64,000 nucleotides of DNA from Ceratobasidium sp. AG-K. Its lineage: Eukaryota; Basidiomycota; Agaricomycetes; Cantharellales; Ceratobasidiaceae. Under the pieces are notes generated by a model that made no database searches, was not told the DNA's origin, and was given only the letters and a program-made list of their open reading frames with translations. Each line of letters opens with the position of its first letter. The first letter of the stretch is position 1. Where the stretch lies: the NCBI GenBank assembly GCA_037039685.1, contig JAWNGF010000002.1, forward strand, positions 5,580,001 through 5,644,000, written 5' to 3'. Position numbers and translations under genes: made by a program. This document shows positions 35,869-47,504 of this stretch, in pieces.

Positions 35869-37587
35869 TCAACCAGACAAGATCTGATAACTAGTTATCC
35901 AAACCCTGCTAATTGCAGAACGGATGACCATCTCCGTATGAGATGGTGAGGAAATTAACTTGGTATCTTGGCTATGTACTTTAATACGTCTCGTTATGTA
36001 TGCTTGGAGTTCCTTATGGGATAATTTATCGCATGATTTGAGTTCACGGCTTGACTTCCACAGGCACATGACACTTTCTGGCCGGAAAACCTGAGACAGT
36101 CGTTGCAGCTGTGAAGAAGGAATCAATAGGCCGTTGTAATGAGCAATGGTGCCAATTCAACCTACACAATTGTTTTCTGATTTTGGTATGCGCAGACCAA
36201 TCGGAAGAGTATCAGGGAAGATCTTTTGCATGGTTTGCGAGATGGAATACGTTAAAGCCATCCTAGTGGTTAACATGTGCTCCCTGACCTGTGCCACTGC
36301 TAGGTAAACACTTTCTCGGGTGGCTTCTAAAATGGCAGCGGATATAACCTCTCGAATCAGCGGTTGTAGCGAGGCTAAAACAGATCCGCGACGATGGCTG
36401 TCTACATGGTCCCACTTGCGCAGAATCCGCATTGATGCGCGGTCTACTCGCTGGGGTATCGCCAGAAATGTTGTTGATTCAATTTGATTGGCGATTATCG
36501 TCGTGATAACGTTCGCTGAGGCGCTCCAGACTACCCCACCCCCCAAGAATTGGTCTGCAACTTCAGGATCGTCCCAGTCGATAATTGACCCGGCCAAACC
36601 GCAGAAAATTGCTTTATCTACGTCTTCGTGCCATAGGAAGACTTTTAACATATCCCCTAGATGCTGGCGCCCTAAATGTGACAAACGATCACTGTTGCAG
36701 GCAATGGCCCCCTGAATCTCCCGCTCTAGTTGCGTGTAGCAAGAGGCACTCTTGATAGTCTTTCGAATAGATTTGGACTGTCCACTGAGAGCCGAGGAGA
36801 GCTCTCTTTGAAGTAAGGAGACGCTAAATTCGCGCCGAAATAAGTCAAACAATCCATCGTGGGGAGGTGTGCTGACTAGGTGAGGTCCCGAAAGACCTTC
36901 TGAGATAATTTCGGATAGCATGTGTGACAGAGAAATAGATAACATCTCCGATAGCGCACTGGGCACCTTTTCTGAAAGCTCTTCGGTTAATCCTAGAGCC
37001 AGGCAACGTGACAAGTCTTCTCTCAAAAGCTGAAAAAAATCAGTAGATTTTGGTAACTCCTCCCAGGCTACGATATAGCGTGCAACATTTGAGATTATGG
37101 TCCACGAAAAAAAGTAACAGTTGAATAAGTGAAGTCTATAGCGACGCGTTTCTTCGTCGTGTTGGATGGCGGAGCATATTGATAGTATTAGCCAAAGCCC
37201 GATGTGGTTGTTAAACGCCAAGGTAGCCAAGCATTCCGATTTGGGGGACGGACCAGAAACGCTATCTACTATCTGAACGGTATCGAATGCGTCTGATCCC
37301 GTTCTCAGTAGGGTGTCGATAGGGTAGTCTGGATCAGGTCTCCGGTCAAAACGGTGTTCTGAGTTGTCACTTAGACGGATAAGTATAAACTCGTGAAAAA
37401 ATGGCCGATCCAACTCCTTCCTATGCTGCAGCATCGTAATTTTATGTTGTGCATGCTTCTCGTACCATTTGGATTTATAGATATCCGGAAAGACCAATCT
37501 TTCTGAAGGCGTGGGTCTGGTCCTAGAGATTACACGGGCGCTTGCGTTGCATACGTCGAGGCGTGACCTTGGATTCGGTCTATCCAT
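35869..37587 (-). CDS. Unknown protein; possible circularly permuted papain-like fold
   Basis: About 550 residues. I start at MDRPNPRSRLDVCN (37587). The frame is open further upstream to a 3' splice site at about 37642, so a 5' exon (for example from an ATG at 37938) is possible. The N-terminal half has FHEFILIRLSDNSEHRFDRR and, later, IGLWLILSICSAIQHD and RYRLHLFNCYFFSWTI. An early His at a strand start and a later Asn-Cys-Tyr-Phe are the order expected of circularly permuted papain-like enzymes (LRAT, PPPDE). The second half is helical (SEKVPSALSEMLSISLSHM). An in-frame intron after SENNC (GTAGGT to CTTCACAG) joins a last exon LQRLSQVFRPESVMCLW that runs to 35869. Function is unproven; it may be a lineage-specific family. 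Confidence 0.55.
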
Positions 37588-38100
37588 ATCGCTGGAGTAA
37601 AGGTGGATGAGTAACTCAAGGCAAAGTTCGTAACTTATCAACTAGGAAAGAAAGGGGAATTGCGGATTGTTGGAAGGTGCATTCGATGTGGTTCGTTTAT
37701 GACCCTTATAGCGCCAGCTGACGGCGCTTCTGGGGATGCAATATTTGCAATTCTGCCTCCTTGTGGATGGGATCACGACCAAGGCAAATATAGTATCCTC
37801 TCGATATGATTCGGAGATTCCTTCATCCTCCGAAAATTGCAAAACAAGGAAAACAGGCTCAAGGTTAGGCTCGCGATGGATAACGCCTCGAGGTTGTACG
37901 CACCAAAGCCTATTAACATAGGTCACGTGGAAAGGCATCACAATTCGCGAAATTTTGACTGTGCTAGCAATTCTGGGTATTTTGTCGCCATAATATGTAT
38001 AGAGGTTCTTTATTATACATTAATTAATTTTACAAAGTTTGGAGGGAAACCACCAAGTGGTGCTCCCACAACTACAAAATCGGGCGCGTATCCTGAAAAT
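37588..38100. other. Spacer upstream of the unknown gene and left flank of the transposon
   Basis: A reverse frame from 37938 to 37642 (ATG, MPFHVTYVNRLWCVQ) may be a first exon of the neighbouring gene, since it lies directly upstream of the 3' splice site used there. I could not find a convincing 5' splice site in it. The rest is AT-rich. Confidence 0.35.
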
Positions 38101-38145
38101 GGTCTCGGCGCTTAGTCCCCCAGAAAGGCATCACGTGGTTTGCGG
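38101..38145 (+). repeat. Left terminal inverted repeat of the pogo-like element
   Basis: Carries CCCCCAGAAAGGCATCAC at 38117-38134, which matches 40638-40655 on the opposite strand apart from one mismatch. The flanking CTTAG and the following TTTGC are shared too. Confidence 0.65.
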
Positions 38146-38218
38146 GAGGTTGACGGTTGAATTTGCCACTTTTTGAGCCCGCAGTCCCAGCAAAACTTGG
38201 CCTCGGGGGTTCGGTAAT

Positions 38219-40277
38219 ATGCCCCCCAAGTCCGGCTCGGCTCAAAAGTATAATGGCAGCACGGAGGAGCGCGTAGCTCGCGCAATTGCTTGGATAAATG
38301 AGGATCCTGATTCCCGTTCACAGCGGCGAGCCTCAAAACTGTTCAACATCGGTCTCAAGCACTTACAGAATCGGATGAAGGGCATACGGCCTCGTAATGC
38401 TGCTCACGAAGGTCAACAACTCTTAACAAAGGCGGAAGAGGATGTCCTTGAAGACTTTGTGCTTGGTCTCGGCGACCTCGGTTTCCCAATCACTCGGCGA
38501 GCCCTTCGCGAATACATCTCAAGTGTGATTCGGAGCCGAGTCCCAGGATTCGGGATTTGTGGGAAAGGATATGTCGACCGGTTTTTGAAGCGCCATCCAC
38601 AAATTCGTGCTTGTTTGCGTTTGTCACTTGATTGAGTCCGTGCAGGTGCTGCCAACCCTGAGGTGATTAAAGACTACTACGAAAAGGTATGGATGGACTC
38701 CTCGGTCTCTGAACATAGACTTACAACACACCAAGTATGAATACCTTGCTAGTCGGGTGGCAGTTTCCGACAGGTTCAACATGGATGAGAAGGGATGTAT
38801 GATTGGGCAGGTCCAACGTGCTCAAGTACTTGTCCGCAGAAGAGCACGGCCAATCCAAGTACAGGGTGAGTAACCCCAAGAGATATTTGAAGGTAACTGA
38901 CCTTATGGTGACAGATGGTAATCGCGAGAATGTTACCGTGGTTGAATGTGTATGTGCTGATGGTACCGCCATCCGTCCGACATACATCTTCCAAGGAAGC
39001 TATGTGCTAGCAAAATGGAAGGAGGGTGACCCCATTAAGGCCAATGTTGTGACTTCGGAGCACGGCTGGATGAACTCGAAAATTTGTCTCTCCTGGCTTT
39101 GCGATGTATTTGATGCAGAGACTGCTGAAAAAGCAGCTGACCGGCCACGGCTCCTGATCTGGGATGGCCATGTGTCTCATATGACTTACGAGGCAGCAAT
39201 GTATGCTAAAAATCATAATATTCTTCTTCTTTGCCTCCCGCCACACTCCACTGCCCTTCTACAACCACTCGACAAAGTCCTTTTTGGGCCACTCGCACGG
39301 GCCATGTCGGATGAGATCGAGCTAGCTGCAGTAGCTGGTCAACCTGCACGTAAAGAAGATTTTGCTCGGTGAGAACACCCAGAGTTGTATAGGAAAGAAA
39401 CTAACATTACCATCTAGCATATATGCTCGGGCTCGGAGCAAAGCTCTGACTGGTGAGAAGATCCTCAAGTCATTTGAAGCCACGGGTTTGGTCCCATTCA
39501 ACCCCTCCCGGATTAATTTGATGACCAAGGTACCTCCTCGCGTGAATGAAGGGGGGCTTCCACTGCCCCTTGGGTCAGAAACCGTGACCGGAGCATGGTT
39601 AGGTGGTCAGGAAGATGATATTTCAGACACCGAGCTGAATGTTGGTGAGTCGTGTGGAATCCACCTGATAGGTACACCTATTGGATGAACACTAAACCAT
39701 GCATATATGCGCAGCAACCACCCCGTCTTCCCCTTCCGGGCTCTCACTGGCACAAATCAAAGATCTGGTGCATCGGCCAACAACTACTGAGGAGGAAGAG
39801 GAGCTTCGGGAAGCGCTCTCGCTCACATTTGATCGCATGTTAGCATCAAACGCGCGTGAAGTGCTAACACATCGATGGGCAACAAAAATCAATAATGCTG
39901 CCCGTGCCCGGAAGGATGGATCGCAACGCCGTATTGGTCAAGGAACAGCCACAATACTCACTGACGAGGCGTATATACAGGAGGTCAGGGATAAAGCGGC
40001 TCGACAGGTGGCCAAAACACAGCAGAAAGCGCAGAGAAAAACCGATCGGGAACGAAAGCGGCTACTCAAGAAGATTCAAGACGAATTGAAAAGGGAGAAA
40101 CGAGAGGAAGAGCGAGCGAAACGAAGAGAACGGCTCGAGGCACAGAAGCTGGAGAAGGCCGAGGCACGGACACGGAAGGCAGAAGAACGCGCACAAAAGA
40201 AGGCAGAACAAGAAAAAAAGAAAGCTGACCGGCTTCAAACACAGAAAAAATTACAGCGCCGAAAGGGCGGCAAGTAG
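38219..40277 (+). CDS. Pogo/Tigger-type transposase (one nonsense codon)
   Basis: ATG at 38219 gives MPPKSGSAQKYNGSTEER. A psq-like helix-turn-helix (RRASKLFNIGLKHLQNRM) and a CENP-B/Tc5-type helix-turn-helix (TRRALREYISSVIRSR, ending YVDRFLKRHPQI) come first. The DDE_1 core has Asp in FNMDEKG, Asp in LLIWDGHVSH and a third Asp in LLQPLDKVLFGPL, 35 residues after the second. The C terminus is a long Lys/Arg/Glu coil ending RRKGGK. Short in-frame introns lie near 38685-38730, 38868-38915, 39371-39418 and 39644-39715. A TGA at 38633-38635 (LSLD, stop, VRAGAANPE) interrupts the frame where CGA would be expected. Everything else is open, so the copy is recent but probably not self-sufficient. Confidence 0.85.
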
Positions 40278-40627
40278 AACGCTCGAGAGTAACCTTGTTC
40301 CGCTGAGGTCTCTTCCAGGGTCCTGGCCGGGGCTTGCTGCGTTCTCTGTGCGAATTTTCCTAGAGATAATGGCACGAGACTTAATTATTACATTATTTTA
40401 GTTCTCGTAAACATCCTTGTGAGTTTTGGCGATCGGCTGAGGCCCCGTTCACGAGGCTCGCAAATTTTTTGTTCATTTCTTTGGCAATTCTATGTTTTCC
40501 GGGCCATTGTTTTGCCCCTCACGGCCTCACGTGTCGATTTTTTTGCTCTCAATTTTCTATATACTATCATATACATATTTTTTACTACCTCGCAAAATTT
40601 CAGCTTGATCCGCCCATTGTACGCCGA

Positions 40628-40676
40628 GTGCAAACGTGTGATGCCTTACTGGGGGGTGATGCCTAAGCACGTGACC
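40628..40676 (-). repeat. Right terminal inverted repeat of the pogo-like element
   Basis: Complementary to the left end: reading from the right, GTGCTTAGGCATCACC precedes CCCCCAGTAAGGCATCAC and then TTTGC. The segment GGCATCACC appears twice within this end, which the left end lacks. Confidence 0.65.
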
Positions 40677-41477
40677 TATGTTATTTGGGATGAAACAACC
40701 CCATCAATGACGGATTGGCGCTGCCAAGCACCGGCGCTCGTTTCTTGGGGGATCGATGAGCGTGATGGGTTGGTTCTTCTCCGCGTTTCTTTCAGGAATT
40801 TGACGCTTGTGACCAATTACGAGCCCAGCCGATATGCTGGAGTAGGGCGTACGGTGCCTAGTTGAATAATAATCAAACTCTATCCCTCTATTGGCAAAGT
40901 ATCATCTCACAGAATATTTGCAACAGTTCCAAGTATGTAACCCAGATTCCCTGCGCATATAGCCAATGAAACTGTTATACTTGATTTTTCGCCACACAAG
41001 ACCTCTAGATGTACCAATTACCGCTTGTGGCAGGATCTAACCATAGTGCAGAATAGAATCACTGCGCTAAATAGGTTTGACTTCGCCAGTTGTAACGCTT
41101 ATATTTGAGGATAGTTGTTGACATTAGGGGCTTTATCGTAACGATAGAATCGTTTCTGGTCGCTTATATTTTGTTTAGCTTACCATACGCTAATAAGTAT
41201 GCTTTCCTAATAATCGGCTGAGGCTGAGAGTAGGAGATAGGCGCCGCCGGCTGAAAAAAGCGCCAGGGAGAACCTGCCCATCGCTTGGCCCATCGCGCTG
41301 ATCGCGGTGTTCGGAGAACACAAATCCCGGTTGCGATGGGCAATCCGATACTTTTCAGTGCCAATGCATTCCAATGAAACGGTTGCATACAACTCCGATC
41401 AGTTCATTTGACGGCGTCGCCACAACCTCTTCCCGCTCTTTAAAAATGCCCACCAGATTAGCTATCTCTCATCCATC
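40677..41477. other. Spacer between transposon and AAA+ gene
   Basis: No coding region supported. A reverse frame at 41164-41388 lacks recognisable features. The final bases hold the promoter of the AAA+ gene. Confidence 0.5.
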
Positions 41478-44400
41478 ATGGCACTAGCAGCCTTCAAGAA
41501 AATTTTAACTCGCCTGGAGCCGCACTCCACCACTCCCGGCCTTCAAATCTCAGAACTCTCGAAGGATGAGCATCCGTCACCCCGCATAGAACCAGACGTC
41601 TCCTCCATCCATGAATTCAACCAAGCCCAGAGAACCACGGTTCCATTCAATTTCTGTTTGAAATCCTGCGAACAAACCTGGTAGGCTATACGAGGGTATT
41701 TAGTAGGCCGTTTAGTATCTTATTATATATTGACAGGGACTACGAAAAGGATGAGTGGACTGATGTTCTTCGGGTTCCGCGAATTCCCAATCTGGCACCC
41801 TTCACTAAGATAGTAGCATACAATCGAAAAGATAGTAAGAGATCATACCGTAAGTATCTTTAAACAGTTCTCAGAACAATCATTACGATGGGCTTCTATT
41901 CATTACCATGTTAATTTGCAGGTGATCACATATGGATCGAGTTTCGGAGCAAGGCAATCTCCGAACTACTAAAGTAAGTCATTTCTTCTGATTCCGACCG
42001 TCATTCCTTCCCCTTACTCGAGGATAGACCATATTTTCGGGGATTGAGTGGATTTTCCGGACTGAAGCCAGGAGTGGACGCCCGCCATGTGTATGCCCGA
42101 CGAAAGGTCCTGGCAGAGCTAATGGCTCATCACAACGGCCCTGGTGACACATCGAGGGGGGAAAGGCCGTACACAGAACTCCGCCATTTACTTGAATATA
42201 TTAACGAGGCTTTTGCAGATGTGACAGCCTTTCTGGAGAGCATGGGAGAGGAATCGGATCCTCAGATTCCCTGGAGCCTCCTTTGGGCGTTATTTGTTAA
42301 GGACGGTTTAGTAGAGACTCAAGATTTCACATCCCAGCAAGGGATGGCATTTAGATTGAGTAGTTGGGTGTATGAAGAACCTGAACATAGCGAGCCGTAA
42401 GAACCCATTATACTTCACGTACACAACACTTCTGTTCTCTACCTGTGGGCACAGACGATTTGCTGTTCATGGTCAAATACTCCAATGGACTGGCTTTCGA
42501 TATGCCAACATTTCAGTCGAGCGTGGGGTTGAGCGATACGCGGTACGATCCTACCTTTTTGAGATAGACATAAACATAATGAGAAGCGGTAGGGCATGCA
42601 ACCCATTAGTAGGCTACGAATCAAGCCGTTGACGCCGTCAAGGCAGGAGGAGTTCACGGGTGAGTCCAGATAGTTCATTCTGTTTCGATCCGGTAGCCTA
42701 AATAACGTTTACCACGACAGACCGAGGGAAAAAATATATCAAGGTACTGAATTCCCTTTATCGCGGGATCGCAAGTAGTACGCCAGTCTAAATAGTTCAT
42801 TCAAACCTACTACCCCAATAGTTGGCGGGTGTGCATCACCTCGATTATCGAACAAATATTATGTGGCCTGAGACTGATGCACGAGGATGTCCTGTTGTTG
42901 TTAGAGAACGAGTAAGTGGATCAAGCCGACTTCAAAGCACGACTATTGACGTTAGGTTCCTTTTGTAGGCTGATGGCCGGGTCATGGTTGACGTTCCGTC
43001 ATTCCGACGCTTCAACCCCAACCGCGACACCTGGGACTTGTAAAAATGTTTCTTGCGTAGTATCGTTGCATATAGCTAACTCACGGCATTGCAGAGATGA
43101 TTTATCGGAAGACTGCCCAAAACGAAATACGTGGCGACTATCGTTGGATGACAATGATCGTGATCTTTGCCTCTTACCCCCTTCACTTCATGGGTGGTCA
43201 TTCGCAGCAAAGAAGTGGGGCGAGTTACTCGTAGACAAGCTTTCGAGCATCCCATTTCAATCCGAGGTGTTTGAGCACCTCGTCCTGCCCGAGGATGATA
43301 AGAAACTTATCCAATCGCTGGTAGAAGCACAAGCTGGAGCTAGGGGAATAACGCTATTTAAAGATGTTGTTCCCGGGAAAGGATCTGGACTCGTACTTCT
43401 ACTTCACGGGAACCCAGGTATGTCGGTGATTCCAGTCGAGACACACAACTAGGAAACAAGTACTAATCCATATATATTTTGTACCTTCTTGTTGCGGTTC
43501 TTACAGGTACTGGAAAAGTAATAGTCCCCGATCTGATCATGTAGAAATAACGATTGACGCCACATTTTCAGACGCTTACAGCTGAAGCTGTTTCTGAACA
43601 CCTCAAGGTAGGCGTTCGACTGCTGGACTGATCTGCTTATCCTAAGCATTAGCTGTATAGCTTCCTCTTTACTCGGTTTCCTGTAGCGAGTTTGGAACCA
43701 GCCTAGAACAAGTCGAAGAGAAACTGAAACATATACTGGATGTGAGCGGTTCTGTTTGTCAACATGGCTGCTCTTAAACTTGGGCACAGATTACTTCACT
43801 TTGGAAGGCCATAGTATTGATTGATGAGGCAAGTTCTGGTGGATGCAAGACGTAGATAAACTGAATACTCATCAATTGTCAGGCTGATATTTTCTTAGAG
43901 GCCCGCTCCGATCAGAATATGGCTAGGAACGCAATTGTTGGAGTGTTCTTGCGCATGCTTGAATATCATTCAGGAAGTAGGTCCGGTACAGCTTATGGAG
44001 CTCGCTCACTTACCAAATTTTCGAAGTCGTGATACTTACAACAAATCGAGTTCGGACCCTCGACGAGGCATTTCGATCGTAGGTCTTCCTTTCTGAGATA
44101 AACGCTTATACTTAGCTTTTCTCATAATCTATAGGCGCCTTAGTCTCGCATTAAAGTACAAGGATCTCGACTGTGATTCTCGCGGCATGTTGTGGCGGAA
44201 GGTTAGTGGTGTTGATGCGGTGACTTGACGCATGCATCTGATGGTAGCCTTATTCTAGTTTTTGAACTTAGCCGGCGCGACCATTCAACACTCGGAGGTT
44301 TCTGGCTCGATATTCGACTTCTCAGTTGAGGATATTGCTGACCTTTCAAGGAGAGAAATAAACGGGCGCGTTATTAAACATGTCGTTCGTACATCACAGG

Positions 44401-44559
44401 CTTTGGCTCTATCCGATGGGGAACAGCTAAACGCGGGTCATGTAAGTGAATCTCGACTCCAAAAGAGCGGATTGGATTAAATGTGACACCTAGATTGCGA
44501 GGGTGTGGAAAATACTAGACGCGTTTGAGGAGGATTTGCAACCTGGCTGCTGCGATTGA
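41478..44559 (+). CDS. AAA+ ATPase of the fungal multi-copy type
   Basis: About 800 residues across some 17 exons. ATG at 41478 gives MALAAFKKILTRLEP. The N-terminal region (VPRIPNLAPFTKIVAY, DHIWIEFRSKAISELL, DGRVMVDVPSFRRFNP) is the large domain that fungal AAA proteins of this type carry ahead of the ATPase. The linker WSFAAKKWGELLVDKL and FEHLVLPEDDKKLI leads to Walker A (HGNPGTGK|TLTAEAVSEHL, split by an intron). Then come PLYSVSCSEFGTS, Walker B (AIVLIDEADIFLE), ILTTNRVRTLDEAFRSR with sensor-1 Asn and arginines, and a C-terminal lid (ISLALKY-type: RLSLALKYKDLD). It ends IARVWKILDAFEEDLQ at 44559. All exons join in frame, so it looks functional. The substrate is unknown; a chaperone-like remodelling role is inferred from the fold. 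Confidence 0.8.
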
Positions 44560-45699
44560 AATCCCCAATGCTTTGTTATGTCGCGATTTATGATAATACC
44601 GTATGCTTATTAACCCTCCCTGTTTTGAGCGTGTCGAAAGGTCGTAGCTAGGCAAACCCGAATGCGCAGTATGGTGTCCATTTGTACTAGTGTGCGCGGA
44701 CGGGATATTGATTCCACCTTGTTCCCATTTCTTGAAGGCGGTTGTTTGATTTCCCCTATCGTTATAAGCAAGGCCGACTTTTTGATAAATAGTTGCCAGT
44801 AGGTGAATGGCGAACGCGAATTCTGGGACTGAGCCATTGTAACACTGCGCTCTATGTCCAACCTGGCGCGCATATATATACAAATCCCAGGGTATGCGAA
44901 AGGGATATTACTAGCTAAACGCCATCTCCGATGACATGTCACCTTGCTCATTCACGGACGTTTCGTCTATTGCCATTATACTCTGCTCTACAAAGCACGG
45001 GCTAACTACAATATTTACTGTAATTTGTTCACATTTCTACTAAATGCGAGTTTAATGGAGTGCCCCAACCTTATGATCCTCTGAGCGCGAGAAGTCAGAA
45101 AGCTGACTTAGAGATATGCCAGTTGAATGCAGGCACGCTTTCTTCGACACCACATGAAGGCCATAACCATTACGATTTGTGGAGTTTGGCACATCATAAT
45201 CAAGTTCTACATATTTCCGTTAACCAATACTCATAGTAAATATATATATATCACAGGCCCACCTATTGTGTAAGAGGTGGATAGTGGTGGTAGGGGCATG
45301 CACATTGCAGTCTCAGGTAAGACCCATGTTAATGAAATAGCTGTCCACGCGCAGTCTGTGCTCACCATTCTTGCTTCCGGTACTTGTGAAATCCCCTGAA
45401 GAGTCTGGTAACCCACCCGGCGGTTCCACAGTGGGAATCGTTACGCGCTGCAAACAACAGATATAAATGTGTGTGTATGCGTCAATAGTGCAGAATTATT
45501 GGTGATTTCTTAACCTGTAGATTTGGTTGAGGTGGGATGCCTGTACACCCGAATTTTCGAGAGATTCTCTCGGCGAATCTCAAGATCTTGTCCGTGCGAC
45601 ATGAAAGCCCGGAAACGCTGTTGGTAGGTGCCCGGTGACGCAGAATATCAGCACCGCGGCCTTCAGAACGGTAACTTGAAAAGGCGCTATTTACGAGCA
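44560..45699. other. Gene-free spacer
   Basis: A reverse frame at 44515-44883 contains LLATIYQKVGLAYNDRG, faintly TPR-like, and overlaps the end of the AAA+ gene. Another at 45482-45700 directly follows the kinase stop codon. Neither has enough support. A TATATATATA run lies near 45240. Confidence 0.4.
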
Positions 45700-47076
45700 C
45701 TAACGGCGAAGTCGCTCCTCAATACTCTTCATTGTAGGTCGTTTCGTTCGCTTTCGCGTCCAGCAGGAGAGTAGCAGTTCCCATAGCTCGTCGCTAATGT
45801 CAGTTGGTCGGAGCGGATCCCTGCGTTTAGCTGCGATCAGCTTGAAAACTAGAACTTGCTGCTCATCAAACCCATCGTATGGGACTTTACCGGTAAGAAT
45901 TTCCTTCAACCAGCGATTAGGTTCCCGTCATCGAATACCGGGGGAACAATGCGCACCAATGCAGTCTAAAAATGTATGTTGATTAAGATGACAATTCAGG
46001 GAAACGTGTCTACCATAGCACACCATTCCATATGCATACACGTCTGCCTTCTTGCTGGGATTTGGGCCTGCATTTGCCGCCAGTAGCTCGGGTGCCTAAC
46101 TTTGGGAATCAGCGAGACTCACTGGACTAATATGGAGACATACCGCCCATCGAACTGACACACTGGAGTTGGTTGTATCCGTGAACTTTAGTGAAAGGTC
46201 TCTCAGTTGGGAGTTTCCAAAGTCGCCAATCAGAGCTTTTCCATCAATAGAAACCATGACGTTTGCCTAATGTGTTTAGAAGTGTAAAAGCCCAGTCAAC
46301 CCTAATGTCTCCTAGGCGGTGTGAACAAATCACCGCTTTTAGGTCACCATGAACCTGCGTGGGAAGGGTTTCTCACTTATTTAGCGATTATCACTAGAAA
46401 GGTAGGAGCTTACCATTTCATTCTTGTGAATATAGCATAACCCAGCGCAAACGTCCATGCACTTGAGTTACTCGCAGTCCGCTTTCCACCAAGCTACTTC
46501 GTCAGTGCTACTCACCAGGCTGAGTCCGTCGGAATCTGGGTGCAGTCTCACATACGCCATCAGACTACCGTTCTCCATCCATTCGGATACCATAGATAAA
46601 TGGGCTCGAAATATGGCAAGTCCCATCAGTTGGAGTAGCGTGCAGCAAGAGAACTGTATCACTGGTCCAAGTTGCAACATCCCAATGTGCTTCAAGTCAA
46701 TCTCCATTTGGTAGGCGCATCATGGTAGGTTCGGCTGACCTTCAAAATCTTCTCCTTCTCGTCATCCTTTCCTGGTCTGTCGAAGACTCTCAGCGATTTG
46801 ATAGCTATCTTGGTACCGGAGTTCAAGGCTGCTTGGTACACATCACAGAACCCTCCTCCAGCTAGCGGAAAGGTCCCGCATGCGTCTGAATTTATGGATA
46901 AAGTGAGGTCTGAGCAGCCACGCGCGGCTAGAGCGTGAATGACATCTTCAACTGACTGGTACGAAAGACGCATCATAGTTGTGAGGGCATAAACAGTATT
47001 GAGGAGGTCGGTTACTCACAGATGCCCGGCCGATGAGGTCTCGATTGCTTTCAGACAGTGGAAACTTGTCTCCCAT
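45700..47076 (-). CDS. Protein kinase related to the kinase-TPR gene, without TPRs
   Basis: Start MGDKFPLSESNRDLIGRAS at 47076. An intron then precedes SVEDVIHALAARGCSDLTL, matching the leader of the kinase at 27922-30369. Glycine loop GGGFCDVYQ, lysine in IAIKSLRV, catalytic loop VHGDLKA|ANVMVS (split by an intron), GDFGNSQ, VSVRWA, a phase-matched intron in TAL|EILTGKVPYDG, and a C-terminal ISDELWELLLSCWTRK. It stops at TAG 45700, right after the kinase domain. The stretch between the Lys and VSEWMENG is odd: where the sister has RELYLWSKLQHPNVLQLLGL, this copy reads EIDLKHIGMLQL with an extra segment before LLQLMGLA. The alphaC glutamate and part of the N-lobe may be lost. Possibly inactive. 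Confidence 0.65.
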
Positions 47077-47504
47077 TAATCTTGGGGGTTGAATGGGCGA
47101 GTAGACGTATTGAAGTATATCAAGAAGGAGCGGTTGCTCTATCCTTTGCTAGTGGCTGTATAAGGTTCCAGTGTTGCCCCAGAACGAACCGGTTCACAAG
47201 AGTGGCTGATCTATATGCAGCGCGCCTGCTATTGTGTAGTAGCAGAGTGCGGCGTGATAGCTGTTATTATTAAACCAGTCGGTGGTTGGAGTTAAGAGTA
47301 AGTCACTTCGTTCGGCAAGCGCTCTACACCCGCATTCGATTCAGACGGGTTCGGAACAGGTTGACAAGCGTCTTTGAGAAGGAGCTGGATAGCCAATAAC
47401 AACATTGTGATTTGGGAAAGTATGAACAATCGCAGTATGTACAGCGGAAAAAGCATGAGATGGGGTCCACAAGCACAGCAAACAAAATGAAATGAAAACC
47501 CACT
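47077..47504. other. Spacer between kinase promoter and nucleoporin 3' end
   Basis: No supported gene; contains the upstream region of the kinase (reverse strand) and the 3' flank of the nucleoporin (reverse strand). Confidence 0.55.

Larger units (their letters stand above)
38101..40676 (+). mobile_element. Pogo-like DNA transposon with imperfect terminal inverted repeats
   Basis: The element is about 2.6 kb. Its left end (GGTCTCGGCGCTTAG then CCCCCAGAAAGGCATCACG) matches the complement of its right end (GGTCACGTGCTTAG then CCCCCCAGTAAGGCATCAC). The right end carries an extra GCATCACC, so the ends are imperfect. Between them lies one transposase gene with CENP-B-type DNA-binding helices and a DDE core. 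A TA target duplication, expected for pogo elements, is not clear at the borders I chose, so the true ends may differ by a few bases. Confidence 0.7.
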
